Shown: one piece after another, positions 35,186 through 46,704 of the stretch
Position numbering within the stretch: the stretch's first letter is position 1
Layout: each line of letters opens with the position of its first letter
Assembly (NCBI RefSeq): GCF_000300535.1
Contig: NZ_AMSH01000001.1
Location: 62,001 to 126,000, forward strand
Direction of reading: 5' to 3'
Origin: Bacillus xiamenensis
Lineage (GTDB): Bacteria; Bacillota; Bacilli; Bacillales; Bacillaceae
DNA length: 64,000 nt
Notes under the pieces: model-generated
Database searches by the model: none
The model's input: only the letters and a program-made list of their open reading frames with translations
What the model was told of the DNA's origin: nothing
Program-made: the position numbers and the translations under genes

Positions 35186-37141
35186 TTATTCATCATCAGG
35201 GTATTCGATCGTTTTGGAGCTCACCACTTTATCGTCCACCGTCACCTGATAATATCCTTTTTGACCTGGTTCAATCTTAAATTTAATCGTTCGCTCAGTT
35301 GGCGCAGTGATTTTAAAGGTTTCATATAAATCAGAAATGCTATGTTCTGCATCATCAATGGAAATTTGGACATTCATCTCCTGTCCTTCCGTTTCTGGTT
35401 CATACGGGATCGAAATCTTTTCAGTCACCGTTTTAGCCGGTTTTGCTTTTGGTCCAAGAGAGAACGTAATTTTGACCGTATCGCCTGGTTTGACAGCTGT
35501 CCCCGCTTCTGGTTCCTGCTTCACGACCTCGCCTTTTGGCACATCATCAGAATACGCTTCTTTTTCATCAAGCTTGAGTCCATTGTCCTCTAAATAATTC
35601 GATGCTGCCTGCTTACTATACGTTGTTAAATCACGTAAGGTAATATCGGCAGGACCTAAACTCACGGTTAAAGTGACTTCCTCATCTGCGGCGACAAGCT
35701 CTGTGCTGGCGGAAGGCTGCTGTTCCATGACGATCCCTGATTCGGTGTCATTATCATTCACTTCCTCCACGACGACCTGTTTAAACCCTTTTTTCTCTAA
35801 TATTTCTTTTGCTTTCTCGACCTTTTCACCTGTGACATCAGGTAATTCGGTTTTTTCTTTACCTGTACTTTCGTAAAGCTGAATTTCTGTTCCTTCTTTT
35901 ACTTTTGTTCCGATGTTCGGATCCGTTTTGACGACAAGTCCTTTTTCAATTTCATTGTCAGCGATCTCAATAGGATCAGCTGCGACAGTAAATCCGGCTT
36001 TTTTTAAGGTATCTTCTGCTTTTTCAACTGTCATGCCAGACACATCGGTGACCTCTATATCTTTTGGAAAAAGGAATCCCGGAAATACAGTGATCGCTAA
36101 AATCGTCGCGGTCGTCAAAATAAAGAAGATCGACGCCATGATCCACGGCCATTTTTTTCGTTTTTTCTTCGGTTTTTGTTTTTCTTTTTTCTTCGGCTTT
36201 TGAACTGGATGAACGGCTGTTTTTTCATGATCTTGATCAACTTGATGATCTTTCATAATGGGAATGGCTTTTGTTGCTTCATGATCTTCTTCAATCACAA
36301 AGCGTTTTTCTTTTAGTCTTGCAGGGTCAAAAGCCGTTTTTAAATCCTTTTGCATTTCAGATGCATCTTCATATCGATAAAATGGATCTTTTGCCATCGC
36401 CTTTAAAATGATGTTCTCCACGCTTTGTGGAACAGAAGGGTTCCATCTTCTCACAGAAGGCGGTTCTGACTGCAAATGCTTCAGTGCGACACTGACAGCA
36501 GATTCTCCTTCAAATGGCATGCGTCCTGAGATGAGCTCATAGAGCACAATACCAAGTGAATAGATGTCTGATTTTTTCGTCGCAAGACCTCCGCGTGCTT
36601 GCTCTGGAGATAAATAATGAACAGAGCCAAGAACAGAATTGGTATGGGTAATGGTCGCTGAGCTGAGTGCCATGGCAATGCCAAAATCAGTGACTTTGAT
36701 ATTCCCCATGTTGTCTATTAATATATTGTGAGGCTTAATGTCCCGGTGGACGAGCTGTTTCGCATGGGCTTCTTCCATCGCAGCCACGACTTGCTCCATG
36801 ATGCGAACGGCTTCTTTTGGATGAAGCGGGCCATTGGCGTGTATGTATTCTTTCAGCGTCATCCCCTCGACATACTCCATGACAATATAATAAATGTCAT
36901 CTTCTTCTCCGACATCGTAGATGCTGACAATATTTGGGTGGTCTAAGCTTGCGGCTGATTGCGCTTCTCTCCTGAAACGTCTAATAAAATCATCATCGCT
37001 TGCAAAGTCAAACCGCAAAATTTTAATCGCCACTTCGCGATCTAAAATCATATCCTCCGCCAAATAAACGTTTGCCATTCCGCCTCCGCCTATGACGCGA
37101 AGAATCTGATAACGGCCGCTGATCCTTTTTCCGATCAACAC
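35186..37141 (-). CDS. prkC: PrkC, PASTA-domain Ser/Thr protein kinase
   Basis: Membrane kinase that senses muropeptides and can trigger spore germination. It has 651 residues. The cytoplasmic kinase domain covers about 1-270: glycine loop [13 protein letters not shown], Lys40 in [13 protein letters not shown] with Asp134, DFG at 152-154. A very basic linker precedes one membrane segment (331-354), then three extracellular PASTA repeats (about 358-425, 430-497, 498-565) and a C-terminal beta domain. It overlaps prpC by seven bases, so kinase and phosphatase are coupled. Confidence 0.97.
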   Translation of the reverse strand: MLIGKRISGRYQILRVIGGGGMANVYLAEDMILDREVAIKILRFDFASDDDFIRRFRREAQSAASLDHPNIVSIYDVGEEDDIYYIVMEYVEGMTLKEYIHANGPLHPKEAVRIMEQVVAAMEEAHAKQLVHRDIKPHNILIDNMGNIKVTDFGIAMALSSATITHTNSVLGSVHYLSPEQARGGLATKKSDIYSLGIVLYELISGRMPFEGESAVSVALKHLQSEPPSVRRWNPSVPQSVENIILKAMAKDPFYRYEDASEMQKDLKTAFDPARLKEKRFVIEEDHEATKAIPIMKDHQVDQDHEKTAVHPVQKPKKKEKQKPKKKRKKWPWIMASIFFILTTATILAITVFPGFLFPKDIEVTDVSGMTVEKAEDTLKKAGFTVAADPIEIADNEIEKGLVVKTDPNIGTKVKEGTEIQLYESTGKEKTELPDVTGEKVEKAKEILEKKGFKQVVVEEVNDNDTESGIVMEQQPSASTELVAADEEVTLTVSLGPADITLRDLTTYSKQAASNYLEDNGLKLDEKEAYSDDVPKGEVVKQEPEAGTAVKPGDTVKITFSLGPKAKPAKTVTEKISIPYEPETEGQEMNVQISIDDAEHSISDLYETFKITAPTERTIKFKIEPGQKGYYQVTVDDKVVSSKTIEYPDDE

Positions 37142-37905
37142 GTGCTGTCACCCTCCTCTGTTTGGGAGGAGATTTCTAACAGTACTGCTGTAATGTTATC
37201 TTCACCGCCGTTGTCATTCGCTGTTTGAACTAACTCTGTTACTTTTTCGTCTGGTGCGGTTGTTTGCGTTAAAATCTGAATTAGGTTCTCTTCTTCTACT
37301 TTATTGGATAACCCATCTGAGCAAAGCAAAATTTGATCTCCTGGATCAATTTCAAAAGTTCGTGCATCGATTTGAACGTGTTTATCCGTTCCTAAAGCTT
37401 TGGTGAGCACATTTTTTCTTGGGTGATATTCTGCATCCGCTTTTGAGATCTCGCCTGTTTTCACAAGCTCATTGACAAGTGAGTGATCATCCGTTAATTG
37501 GGTCAGTGCTCCATCTCTTAGTAAGTAACAGCGGCTGTCACCAATATGGACGATTGTGACCGTTTGCAAATGAACGAGCGCACAAACAATGGTCGTCCCC
37601 ATTCCTTGGCATTCCTTATTGTTTCTTGCATGTTCATATATTTGGTCATTAATGTCGCTCACTTTTGAGATTAACCAGCTTTCTTGATCGGCTGGATTAC
37701 TTGGAATTGAAGATGTTTCCTCCCAGTATTCTTTTAAAGAAGAAACTGCCATCTTGCTGGCTACATCACCAGCAAGATGACCTCCCATTCCATCTGCTAC
37801 AACAGCTAGAATTGCGTCTTCTTTTGCTTCAAAAATACCTGCATCATCTTCATTATGCTGACGGACTTTTCCTGTATCGGTTTGAAAGGCTGACCTTATC
37901 AACAT
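37135..37905 (-). CDS. prpC: PrpC, PP2C-type protein phosphatase
   Basis: Removes phosphate from PrkC and its targets. It has 256 residues with the PP2C metal-binding motifs [36 protein letters not shown] and [10 protein letters not shown]. Its end overlaps prkC by seven bases and it follows rlmN by three bases, so it belongs to a long translation-related operon. Confidence 0.97.
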   Translation of the reverse strand: MLIRSAFQTDTGKVRQHNEDDAGIFEAKEDAILAVVADGMGGHLAGDVASKMAVSSLKEYWEETSSIPSNPADQESWLISKVSDINDQIYEHARNNKECQGMGTTIVCALVHLQTVTIVHIGDSRCYLLRDGALTQLTDDHSLVNELVKTGEISKADAEYHPRKNVLTKALGTDKHVQIDARTFEIDPGDQILLCSDGLSNKVEEENLIQILTQTTAPDEKVTELVQTANDNGGEDNITAVLLEISSQTEEGDSTC

Positions 37906-37908
37906 TCG

Positions 37909-38997
37909 TCACCTCGTCTCTTCCTGACGCTCCTTCGCTCTTAGCTGACCGCAAGCAGCATCAATGTCATGGCCTTGCTCTCGTCTAATCGTTACGTTTA
38001 CGCCTCGTTCTTTCAGCGTTTTTTCAAATAGGAAGATTTGTTCTCTCGGTGTTCTTACATAATCTCTCTCCGGTACATAGTTCACCGGGATGAGGTTTAC
38101 GTGGCATTTGATTCCTTTTAATAAATCAGCCAGTTCTTCTGCGTGATGAACTTGATCATTGACTCCGCCAAACAGGCCGTATTCAAAACTCACACGTCTG
38201 CCTGTTTTTTGAATGTAGTATTCAATGGCTTCCATTAATTTTGGTAGCTTATATGCCTTATTGATTGGCATGAGGCGACTTCTAATCTCTGTATTTGGTG
38301 CGTGCAGAGAGACAGCAAAGTTAATCTGCATTTGCTCATCAGCAAATTGATAAATCTTTGGAATGATCCCGCTCGTTGAAACCGTAATATGACGTGCGCC
38401 AATATTTAAGCCATTGTCATGGTTAATGATTTTAAGGAAGGCAAGCATTTCTTCAAAGTTATCAAATGGTTCACCAATTCCCATGATCACAACAGAGCTG
38501 ACGCGTTCATCTGTTTCATCAAGCGCCTGCTGCACTTTCAGTACTTGGGCAACGATTTCTCCTGCCTCAAGGTTTCGTTTCAAACCGCCAAGTGTAGATG
38601 CACAGAATGTACAGCCAATTCTACAGCCAACCTGTGTTGTCACGCAGACAGAGTTGCCGTACTCGTGACGCATCAGCACTGTTTCGATTGTATAGCCATC
38701 ATGTAATTCAAATAAAAACTTGATCGTTCCATCTTGAGATGTTTGTTTAATCACTGTTTTTAATGTTGTGATCGCAAATTGTTCCTTTAGTTTTTCTCTT
38801 AACTCCTTTGAGAGGTTAGACATTTCGTCAAAGGATGTGACACGTTTTTCATAAAGCCACTCAAAAATTTGCGTTGCACGGAAAGGCTTTTCGCCTTGTT
38901 CTTTTAACCATTCTTTGATTTCGTGAAGCTCAAATGAATAGATCGACGGCATGTCTGTTTTCAGTTCTTTTCTTACTTTTCGTTTTTGTTCTGTCAT
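37909..38997 (-). CDS. rlmN: RlmN, dual-specificity 23S rRNA/tRNA adenine-C2 methyltransferase
   Basis: Radical-SAM enzyme methylating A2503 of 23S rRNA and A37 of some tRNAs. It has 362 residues. The 4Fe-4S cluster motif [10 protein letters not shown] and the C-terminal catalytic cysteine in [12 protein letters not shown] are present, with [20 protein letters not shown] and [14 protein letters not shown] typical of RlmN rather than Cfr. It lies three bases after rsmB and before prpC. Confidence 0.97.
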   Translation of the reverse strand: MTEQKRKVRKELKTDMPSIYSFELHEIKEWLKEQGEKPFRATQIFEWLYEKRVTSFDEMSNLSKELREKLKEQFAITTLKTVIKQTSQDGTIKFLFELHDGYTIETVLMRHEYGNSVCVTTQVGCRIGCTFCASTLGGLKRNLEAGEIVAQVLKVQQALDETDERVSSVVIMGIGEPFDNFEEMLAFLKIINHDNGLNIGARHITVSTSGIIPKIYQFADEQMQINFAVSLHAPNTEIRSRLMPINKAYKLPKLMEAIEYYIQKTGRRVSFEYGLFGGVNDQVHHAEELADLLKGIKCHVNLIPVNYVPERDYVRTPREQIFLFEKTLKERGVNVTIRREQGHDIDAACGQLRAKERQEETR

Positions 38998-39000
38998 TTT

Positions 39001-40344
39001 TTATCCCTTCTTTCTCATGCTGCAAATAAAGAAACCATCTGTTCCGAAATAATGAGGAAGGATTTGCACACTTCCATTTTGAACAAACGGAGCAACCTGC
39101 TCAGGCAGCCGTTCATTAAGAGATAGATCGGGTTCGAAGTCTTGGTGTTCTTGTAAAAACGCATGAATCACTTGTTGATTTTCTATTGGATCCATTGTAC
39201 ATGTACTGTATACAAGGGTTCCGCCCGGCTTTAAAAGCGGAGCTGTTTCATGCAGGATGGCTTGCTGAATCGCTGCAAGTCTTGCTGCGTCTTCTGGAGA
39301 CTTTGTATATTTCATATCTGGTTTTCGTCTGATGACGCCAAATCCTGAACACGGTGCATCAATGAGAATGCGGTCAAACGAAGCTTCACTATAAGCATCT
39401 GATGCTTTTCTTGCATCGAGCGCTTTTGCCTCAATTTTAGTTAAGTTCAGGCGCTTTGCTGCTTGTTTGATTAGTTTTACTTTGTGTTCATGTAAATCAA
39501 GCGACACAATTTTCCCCTCATCGTTCATTCGCTCTGCGATATGTGTTGATTTTCCGCCAGGAGCCGCACAGGCATCGAACACCATTTCTCCCGGCTGCGG
39601 GTCAAGCGCTCTTGCAACAAGCATGGAGCTTTCATCTTGAATCGTCACAAAGCCCTCTTGAAAGAAAGGAGTGGCTACGATAGAGCCTTTCATGAGCTTA
39701 AGTGCATCCTCAGATAAGTCGCCAAGCTCTGTTTCAATTCCTGCATCCATTAGTTCTTGCTGTAATGCCGCGCGGTCCGTCTTCATTCGATTGACACGAA
39801 GGGTTTGCTTTGGCGGTACTAAATGAATGCGGCACATGCTTTCTGCTGCTTCAAATCCGTACGCCTCAACCCATTCCTGAATGAGCCATAATGGGTGGCT
39901 TGTCTCCACCGATAGCCGCTTGACCGGATCTTTGATGGCATCAAATGATGGGACTCCCTCTCTTTGTACAGAACGAAGAACACCGTTGACAAGTGACGAA
40001 ATGCCTTTATGTCCGCGCTTTTTCGTGAGCTCGACTGCTTCATGGATGGCCGCACGATCTGGAATTTTTTCAAGGTAAACCATTTGATACAGAGACATAC
40101 GCAAAAGCTGCATCACCCACGGAGCCACTTTTTGCGGTTTTTTCACAAAAGGCGTGAGCATGTAATCAAGTGCCAGCTTATTTTGCAGTGTACCGTATAC
40201 AAGCTCTGTTAACAGCGGTTTGTCCTGATCCGAAAGTTCTTGCTCTTTCATCACTGACTGCAAAAGCAAGTTACTGTAGGCTTGATTTTGTTCAAGTTTA
40301 ATTAAAGCGTCCAGCGCTACTTCTCTCACATTACTTTTCTTCAT
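39001..40344 (-). CDS. rsmB: RsmB (Sun), 16S rRNA cytosine-967 C5-methyltransferase
   Basis: Methylates C967 of 16S rRNA. It has 447 residues: an N-terminal NusB-like RNA-binding domain ([20 protein letters not shown] to about 130) and a C-terminal Rossmann methyltransferase with [33 protein letters not shown] and [15 protein letters not shown] carrying the two catalytic cysteines. The ATG lies inside the end of fmt (14-base overlap). Confidence 0.97.
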   Translation of the reverse strand: MKKSNVREVALDALIKLEQNQAYSNLLLQSVMKEQELSDQDKPLLTELVYGTLQNKLALDYMLTPFVKKPQKVAPWVMQLLRMSLYQMVYLEKIPDRAAIHEAVELTKKRGHKGISSLVNGVLRSVQREGVPSFDAIKDPVKRLSVETSHPLWLIQEWVEAYGFEAAESMCRIHLVPPKQTLRVNRMKTDRAALQQELMDAGIETELGDLSEDALKLMKGSIVATPFFQEGFVTIQDESSMLVARALDPQPGEMVFDACAAPGGKSTHIAERMNDEGKIVSLDLHEHKVKLIKQAAKRLNLTKIEAKALDARKASDAYSEASFDRILIDAPCSGFGVIRRKPDMKYTKSPEDAARLAAIQQAILHETAPLLKPGGTLVYSTCTMDPIENQQVIHAFLQEHQDFEPDLSLNERLPEQVAPFVQNGSVQILPHYFGTDGFFICSMRKKG

Positions 40345-41284
40345 TTAATAACCCTAATTTCTGTCCAATTTCGATATTTGCGCCTCTTAAGAAGTCTTCA
40401 CCGCTCATTTTTTTCTTTCCAGCGGGCTGTACACTCGTTAATAAAAGGCCTTGCTCATTCCCCGTTCCAATGACTGGCCCTTCTTTTTGCAGCTCAATCA
40501 CCTTTCCAGGTTCTTCCTTAGTTTGGAGCGAAACTTTTTTCGCTTCCCACACCTTTAAATTGGCGCCGTTCCATTCAGTATAGGCAACTGGCCATGGATT
40601 TAAGCCGCGAACTTGGTTGTAAAGCACTTCTCCTGGTTTTGTCCAGTCTAGTCTTTCCTGCTCCCGCTTAATATTTGGTGCATAGGTTGCTGCCTCTTCA
40701 TTTTGCGGGATTGGCGAGATGGACCGGCTTAATATATTTGGAATCGTGTCTTTTAATAAGGCCGCACCAGCGACACTTAATTTATCATGCAGTGTTCCCA
40801 CATTGTCTAATTCATCAATTTCTACTTCTACTTTGCTAATCATGTCACCTGCATCAAGCTTTTCAACCATATACATGATCGTGACGCCTGTTTTCTTTTT
40901 GCCTTGCAGGATCGCATAATGGATCGGTGCACCGCCTCTTAGCTCTGGCAAAAGAGAGGCATGAACGTTGATACAGCCAAATTCAGGCTCATCCAGTAAT
41001 CTTTTTGGCAGAATTTGTCCGAATGCTGCCGTTACGATTAAATCAGGCTTTAGCGCAAGCACTTTATCGATTTCTTCATCAAGACGCACCTTTTCAGGCT
41101 GTAAAACTGGAATGCCATGTTTTAGGGCTTCTACTTTCACAGGAGGCGGCGTGAGCACTCGTTTTCTGCCTTTCGGGCGATCTGGCTGTGTGACGACCCC
41201 TACGACTTCATATCCTTCTGTTATGAGCGTTTGCAGCACAGGTACTGAGAAATCAGGGGTTCCCATAAATACAATACGTGCCAT
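40331..41284 (-). CDS. fmt: Methionyl-tRNA formyltransferase
   Basis: Formylates initiator Met-tRNA. ATG at 41284 gives 317 residues, with the family start [20 protein letters not shown] and AAGGGTG six bases upstream; a GTG three codons earlier overlaps the end of def. Core motifs: [30 protein letters not shown] (catalytic Asn/His region) and [12 protein letters not shown]. Formyl donor is 10-formyl-tetrahydrofolate. It lies next to def, which later removes the formyl group. Confidence 0.97.
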   Translation of the reverse strand: MARIVFMGTPDFSVPVLQTLITEGYEVVGVVTQPDRPKGRKRVLTPPPVKVEALKHGIPVLQPEKVRLDEEIDKVLALKPDLIVTAAFGQILPKRLLDEPEFGCINVHASLLPELRGGAPIHYAILQGKKKTGVTIMYMVEKLDAGDMISKVEVEIDELDNVGTLHDKLSVAGAALLKDTIPNILSRSISPIPQNEEAATYAPNIKREQERLDWTKPGEVLYNQVRGLNPWPVAYTEWNGANLKVWEAKKVSLQTKEEPGKVIELQKEGPVIGTGNEQGLLLTSVQPAGKKKMSGEDFLRGANIEIGQKLGLLNEEK

Positions 41285-41289
41285 TTTCT

Positions 41290-41772
41290 TCACCCTTCCA
41301 TTTCCGCAAGTTCTTTTTCTGTATAGGTTTGAATGATCTTCGACGTGAATAATACGCCGTCTAAATGATCAATTTCATGCAATAAAGCTCTTGCTAAAAA
41401 TCCTTCTGCTTCTATTGTAAATGGTTTGCCTTTCTTATCAAAGGCTTTCACCTTCACATAATTTGGTCTTTCGACCGTTCCGTACAAAGATGGAAAGCTC
41501 AGGCAGCCTTCAATGTCTGTCTGACTCCCTTCCACTTCAAGAATCTCTGGATTGACTAAGTCAATCCTTCCAGAATCTTCTCCTATGTCAACCACAGCGA
41601 TTCTTTTTGAGATGCCGATTTGCGGTGCGGCTAGGCCGACTCCATCTAGCTCAAGCATTGTATCATACATATCATCCAGCATTTTTTTGAGTTTTTTATC
41701 GAATGTATCAACAAGCTCTGTTTGTTGTTCAAGAACGTCTGCCGGATGTAAGACGATCGGTTTGATTGCCAC
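41290..41772 (-). CDS. def: Peptide deformylase
   Basis: Metal enzyme removing N-formyl from nascent proteins. It has 160 residues with the three motifs [17 protein letters not shown] and HEIDHLDG (metal ligands Cys and two His; catalytic Glu). The start codon is GTG with a GGAGGG site. It lies 15 bases after priA and runs directly into fmt. Confidence 0.97.
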   Translation of the reverse strand: MAIKPIVLHPADVLEQQTELVDTFDKKLKKMLDDMYDTMLELDGVGLAAPQIGISKRIAVVDIGEDSGRIDLVNPEILEVEGSQTDIEGCLSFPSLYGTVERPNYVKVKAFDKKGKPFTIEAEGFLARALLHEIDHLDGVLFTSKIIQTYTEKELAEMEG

Positions 41773-41787
41773 TAAAAGCCCTCCGTT

Positions 41788-44196
41788 TTACATCATCATA
41801 TATGGATTCATATCGATTGAAATCATCAACTGTTTTTGTTCCATTTCTTTTTGATAATGATCTTGTATTTTCCGTAATAAACTTGCCAGTTCATTTTCCC
41901 TTTTGTATTTTATCACGCATTGATAGCGATATCTATCTTTGATCTTAGCGATTGGAGAAGCAGCCGGACCGAGAATTCTTGTATTCGGTGCACAGTTCAT
42001 TTTCAGGAACTGAACAATTTTGTCCGTTACATGTGCTGCCTTTGTCACTTCTTCATGTGACACAGTCACCATGGCCAAAAAGTAAAACGGCGGATAGGAC
42101 TGATGACGGCGATGCAGCATCTCCTGCTCATAGAAGGCTTCATAATCATGCTGCTTGGTTAATTCAATACTATAGTGCGAAGGTGTATACGATTGAATAA
42201 TGACTGAGCCCGCTTTTTCATGACGGCCCGCCCGGCCGCTTACTTGGGTGAGAAGCTGAAATGTTTTTTCACTTGAACGAAAATCAGGGATATGAAGGGA
42301 CGTATCAGCACTCAGTACACCGACAAGTGTAACATCTGGAAAATCTAAGCCTTTTGCAATCATCTGCGTACCAAGCAGAATATCGGCTTCTTTGTTGCCA
42401 AATGACGTGAGAAGCTTTTCATGTGCCCCTTTTCGAGAGGTTGTATCCACATCCATTCGGATCACCCTCGCTTCAGGCAATACCTTCGTAAGCTCTTCTT
42501 CGACACGCTGCGTACCTGTACCAAAATAGCGAATATGCTCACTGCTACATTCCGGACATTCAGCAGGTACCGGAGCTTCATGACCGCAATAATGACACTT
42601 CAGCCGTTTTTGATCGCGATGATACGTAAGAGAAATCTCGCAATGAGGACATTGCTCCACATATCCGCAATCACGGCACATCACAAAGGATGAATAGCCT
42701 CTTTTATTGAGAAATAAAACGGCTTGTTCTTTCCTTTCCAGCACTTCTTTTAACCTGAGCATTAATTCTTCTGAGAACATGGACCGGTTGCCGTTCCTTA
42801 ATTCTTCTCTCATATCAATTAACGAGACGTGCGGGAGCTGCTGCTGGTTCACTCGTCGTTTTAGCGTCAGCAATGTATAGACACCTTTTTTCGCACGTGC
42901 ATACGACTCAAGCGAAGGCGTTGCACTGCCTAATACAACAGGACATTGGTGCCGTCTAGCCCGTTCAATGGCAACATCCTTTGCATGATACCGAGGCATT
43001 TCTTCTTGTTTATAGGACGATTCATGCTCTTCATCTATAATAATCATTCCTAAATTCTCAAATGGAGCAAAAACAGCAGATCTTGCACCGACGACAAGCT
43101 TGACTTCCTTGCGGTGGATTTTCCGCCACTCATCATATTTTTCCCCAGTCGACAATCCGCTATGAAGAACAGCCACATTGGAGCCAAAGCGTTCTTTAAA
43201 CCGCTGGACCATTTGAGGGGTTAAGGAGATTTCAGGAACTAGTACGATCGCTTCTTTTCCTTTTTGGAGGACATGATCAATTGTCTGCAAATAAATCTCC
43301 GTTTTCCCGCTTCCTGTCACCCCGTGCAGCAAAAACGTTTCATGTTGATCATCACTCACTGCTTGGTGAATGGGTTTGGCCGCTTCAGCTTGTTCTGTCG
43401 TGAGATCAAGAGGAGTAGAGGGTGTAAATTCCCGGTCACGATAAGGATCTCGATAGATTTCTTCGTAGCTTTCTGTTAACAAACCTTCCTGAATCAAAGC
43501 TTTTAACGTTTGAGAACTAGCGCCTGTTTGCTGCTGCAGGTCTTTTGCTAAAAACGTCGCCTTATTTGCTCGAACCAAAAAGGATAGCAATGCCTTCTGT
43601 TTCACCGCATTTTTCTTTAGCCGCTCCTGCTTTTCTTCGAGTTTTTCTTTCGAAACGGCAACCTGAAGCATACGCACCTTTTTCTTTCCAGATTTTTGAG
43701 AGACATGGTATCTGACCTCTAGATGACCTTTTTGGACATGCTTTTGAATGTGCTTCAGCTGTTCAGGCGGGATGTCAGCGTAAAGGATGCTCTCTTGCTG
43801 ACCGAAAAGCTCTTTCAATGACTGCGGAAGTTCCTCATCTGACAGCACCTGAATTTCTTTTTCATACTTGGCCTTCATCGCTGCCGGCAGCATGGATTGA
43901 AGAGCCGTGATATGATAGGATAATGTTTTTTCCGTCAGCCAGTGGGAAAGCTCCAATAGCTCATCTGTCAGAACAGGAGATACATCAAATAAATCCACAA
44001 TGTCCTTTATGCTGCCTGTTTTTACGTCTGTTTCGTCTTTGATTTTTGTCACAAACCCTTGAATCTTCCTCGGGCCAAAGGGAACAACCACCCGCATACC
44101 AGCCTTGACAAGGTCTTTGAAACGGTCTGGCACACGATAGTCAAATGGCCGATCGATGGCTTTTGTTGTGACATCAACAATGACTTCAGCAATCAT
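41788..44196 (-). CDS. priA: PriA, primosomal replication-restart helicase
   Basis: Recognises repaired forks and reloads the replisome. It has 802 residues: an N-terminal DNA-binding domain (about 1-110), a winged-helix region, helicase motif I LLHGVTGSGKTEIYLQ, motif II IIIDEEHESSYKQEEMPRYH, an inserted eight-cysteine zinc module (CRDCGYVEQCPHC and CHYCGHEAPVPAECPEC), motif VI QVSGRAGRHEK. Its ATG overlaps the coaBC stop codon (ATGA). Confidence 0.97.
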   Translation of the reverse strand: MIAEVIVDVTTKAIDRPFDYRVPDRFKDLVKAGMRVVVPFGPRKIQGFVTKIKDETDVKTGSIKDIVDLFDVSPVLTDELLELSHWLTEKTLSYHITALQSMLPAAMKAKYEKEIQVLSDEELPQSLKELFGQQESILYADIPPEQLKHIQKHVQKGHLEVRYHVSQKSGKKKVRMLQVAVSKEKLEEKQERLKKNAVKQKALLSFLVRANKATFLAKDLQQQTGASSQTLKALIQEGLLTESYEEIYRDPYRDREFTPSTPLDLTTEQAEAAKPIHQAVSDDQHETFLLHGVTGSGKTEIYLQTIDHVLQKGKEAIVLVPEISLTPQMVQRFKERFGSNVAVLHSGLSTGEKYDEWRKIHRKEVKLVVGARSAVFAPFENLGMIIIDEEHESSYKQEEMPRYHAKDVAIERARRHQCPVVLGSATPSLESYARAKKGVYTLLTLKRRVNQQQLPHVSLIDMREELRNGNRSMFSEELMLRLKEVLERKEQAVLFLNKRGYSSFVMCRDCGYVEQCPHCEISLTYHRDQKRLKCHYCGHEAPVPAECPECSSEHIRYFGTGTQRVEEELTKVLPEARVIRMDVDTTSRKGAHEKLLTSFGNKEADILLGTQMIAKGLDFPDVTLVGVLSADTSLHIPDFRSSEKTFQLLTQVSGRAGRHEKAGSVIIQSYTPSHYSIELTKQHDYEAFYEQEMLHRRHQSYPPFYFLAMVTVSHEEVTKAAHVTDKIVQFLKMNCAPNTRILGPAASPIAKIKDRYRYQCVIKYKRENELASLLRKIQDHYQKEMEQKQLMISIDMNPYMMM

Positions 44197-45410
44197 GCTT
44201 GATCACGCTCTTTTGGCAACAGTTGTTTTGCCTCTTTTAAAATTTCAAAAGCAAGGTCTTTTTTACTCATCATTGGCAGCTCTTTTTTTGTTCCGTCTGC
44301 TTTGATAATCGCTGCGACATTTGTATCTGTGCCAAAGCCTGCGCCCTCTGCTGTGACATTGTTAGCGACAATCATATCTAAATGCTTGGATTCGATTTTC
44401 TTTTTCGCATAATATTCTACATCTTGCGTTTCAGCTGCAAACCCGACAAGCAATTGGTGCTCTTTTCTTTTCCCCAGCTCTTTTAAAATATCTTTTGTCC
44501 GCGTGAATTCAATCTCCATTGCGCCATCCTGTTTTTTCATTTTATGAGAATAGGTCGTAACAGGCGTATAATCGGCAACTGCTGCTGATTTAATCACAAG
44601 GTCTGCATCCTCGTACACATCTAAAGCTGCCTGATACATATCCGCAGCTGATTCAACGTGCACCACGTTCACACCATCAGGCGCAGATAAAGAAACAGGC
44701 CCTGAAATGAGCGTGACATCAGCCCCCATTTGCTGGGCAGCTTCTGCAATGGCATAGCCCATTTTCCCGGTCGATCGATTTGTAAAGAAACGAACAGGAT
44801 CGATTACTTCTCGTGTAGGACCTGCTGTCACCACGACTTTTTTACCTGAAAGCGGCAGCCTTTTTGGCTCTTCAAAAAACGCACGAATGTGTTCAACAAT
44901 TTTCTCTGGCTCTTCTAGACGCCCTTTCCCAATGTACCCGCACGCTAAATAGCCTTCACTTGGCTCAATAAACCGGTAGCCGTCTTCATATAATGTGCGA
45001 ATGTTCCGCTTGACAGCTGGGTGGTCATACATGTGCACGTTCATGGCCGGTGCGATCCATACAGGAGCTGTTGAAGCAAGCAAGGTCGTTGTGAGCATAT
45101 CATCAGCAAGTCCTGCGGCCATTTTACCAATTGTATGCGCTGTTGCAGGGGCAACAAGAATGAGATCGGCCCAGTCAGCTACATCAATATGCGCAATGAC
45201 TTTTGGATTGTTTTCTTTAAATGTATCCACATACACCTCATGTCGAGATAGGGCTTGAAAGGTGAGCGGAGACACAAACTCACGGGCAGATTCCGTCATA
45301 ATCACTCTTACGTTTGCGCCTGCCTGTACGAGTTTACTAGTGAGTGCAGCTGCTTTGTATACGGCGATTCCTCCGCTGACGCCGAGTAAAATATTTTTTG
45401 ACTGTAACAT
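44193..45410 (-). CDS. coaBC: CoaBC, phosphopantothenoylcysteine synthetase/decarboxylase
   Basis: Bifunctional coenzyme A enzyme: the N-terminal FMN-dependent decarboxylase (CoaC; NILLGVSGGIAVYKAAALTS, APAMNVHMYDHPAV, ACGYIGKGRLEEPE) is fused to a C-terminal CTP-dependent synthetase (CoaB; VVVTAGPTREVIDPVRFFTN, RSTGKMGYAIAEAA, VGFAAETQD). ATG at 45410 with AAGGGGGA seven bases upstream gives 405 residues; an upstream GTG-type extension lacks a site. A perfect hairpin separates it from rpoZ. Confidence 0.97.
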   Translation of the reverse strand: MLQSKNILLGVSGGIAVYKAAALTSKLVQAGANVRVIMTESAREFVSPLTFQALSRHEVYVDTFKENNPKVIAHIDVADWADLILVAPATAHTIGKMAAGLADDMLTTTLLASTAPVWIAPAMNVHMYDHPAVKRNIRTLYEDGYRFIEPSEGYLACGYIGKGRLEEPEKIVEHIRAFFEEPKRLPLSGKKVVVTAGPTREVIDPVRFFTNRSTGKMGYAIAEAAQQMGADVTLISGPVSLSAPDGVNVVHVESAADMYQAALDVYEDADLVIKSAAVADYTPVTTYSHKMKKQDGAMEIEFTRTKDILKELGKRKEHQLLVGFAAETQDVEYYAKKKIESKHLDMIVANNVTAEGAGFGTDTNVAAIIKADGTKKELPMMSKKDLAFEILKEAKQLLPKERDQA

Positions 45411-45454
45411 TTGTTTGTCCCCCTTAACGGCCTTTTTCACAAATTCGTCTACAA

Positions 45455-45496
45455 TTCAAAAAAGTCAAAACCAATCATAGTTTTGACTTTTTTGAA
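45455..45496 (-). terminator. Long perfect hairpin between rpoZ and coaBC
   Basis: A 17-base perfect inverted repeat (45455-45471 with 45480-45496) with an eight-base loop and T-rich base (GTTTTGACTTTTTTGAA). It looks like a strong terminator or attenuator after gmk-rpoZ. coaBC starts only 45 bases further on, and I see no clear promoter there. Confidence 0.8.
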
Positions 45497-45527
45497 CGTA
45501 TCGTATCTGCATTGCAGAAGCGATGTG

Positions 45528-45731
45528 TTATTCTTGCTCTTCTTTTTCGAATGTCAAAAGACCAGCATCGATTTCTTCAAGTGCTTTCCCTACAAATTTG
45601 TAGGACTTTGTATTTTCGATTTGTTGATCTTGATGGATCTGCATCTCACGTGCACGGCGTGCAGCCACTGTGACAAGCGTATATTTTGAGTCAAGTTTGT
45701 TCATCAATGAGTCAATTGAAGGATCTAACAT
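45528..45731 (-). CDS. rpoZ: RNA polymerase omega subunit
   Basis: Small RNA polymerase subunit that helps assembly of beta-prime. It has 67 residues ([44 protein letters not shown]). It lies three bases after gmk, the usual pairing, and is followed by a strong hairpin. Confidence 0.96.
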   Translation of the reverse strand: MLDPSIDSLMNKLDSKYTLVTVAARRAREMQIHQDQQIENTKSYKFVGKALEEIDAGLLTFEKEEQE

Positions 45732-45734
45732 GGT

Positions 45735-46358
<624 letters not shown>

Positions 46359-46628
46359 TTACCCCTGCCCTTCATCTATGATTTCTTCTTTTACAGAAAG
46401 TCTTTGCGCGACAGTCTCAGGCTGAACGGCAGATAAGATGACATGGTCACTGTCCATAATGACAACAGCACGGGTTCTTCTTCCGTATGTAGCATCTATG
46501 AGCATGCCTCGATCTCTTGCGTCTTGTATCATTCGTTTAATCGGTGCTGATTCCGGACTGACAATTGAAATCATCCGATTCGCTGAAATGATGTTTCCAA
46601 ATCCGATATTGATCAACTTTATGGTCAT
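46359..46628 (-). CDS. remA: RemA (YlzA), matrix-gene activator
   Basis: DNA-binding regulator that activates biofilm matrix and osmoprotection genes in B. subtilis. It has 89 residues ([40 protein letters not shown]), nearly identical to the B. subtilis protein as I recall it. It has no helix-turn-helix; the family forms ring-like oligomers. AGGGGG precedes the ATG. It lies upstream of gmk and after yloC; a seven-base hairpin (46655-46680) lies in the gap to yloC. Confidence 0.95.
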   Translation of the reverse strand: MTIKLINIGFGNIISANRMISIVSPESAPIKRMIQDARDRGMLIDATYGRRTRAVVIMDSDHVILSAVQPETVAQRLSVKEEIIDEGQG

Positions 46629-46704
46629 CTTCTTTCGTCCCCCTGTAATATAAACGTCTCTAGTCTCGCCGAAAGAGACGCACTGTAAACAGCATACACA
46701 ATGA

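Noticed and set aside
46655-46680. Seven-base inverted repeat between yloC and remA as a terminator
   Set aside because: The loop is long and only TTTATATT follows; too weak to call.
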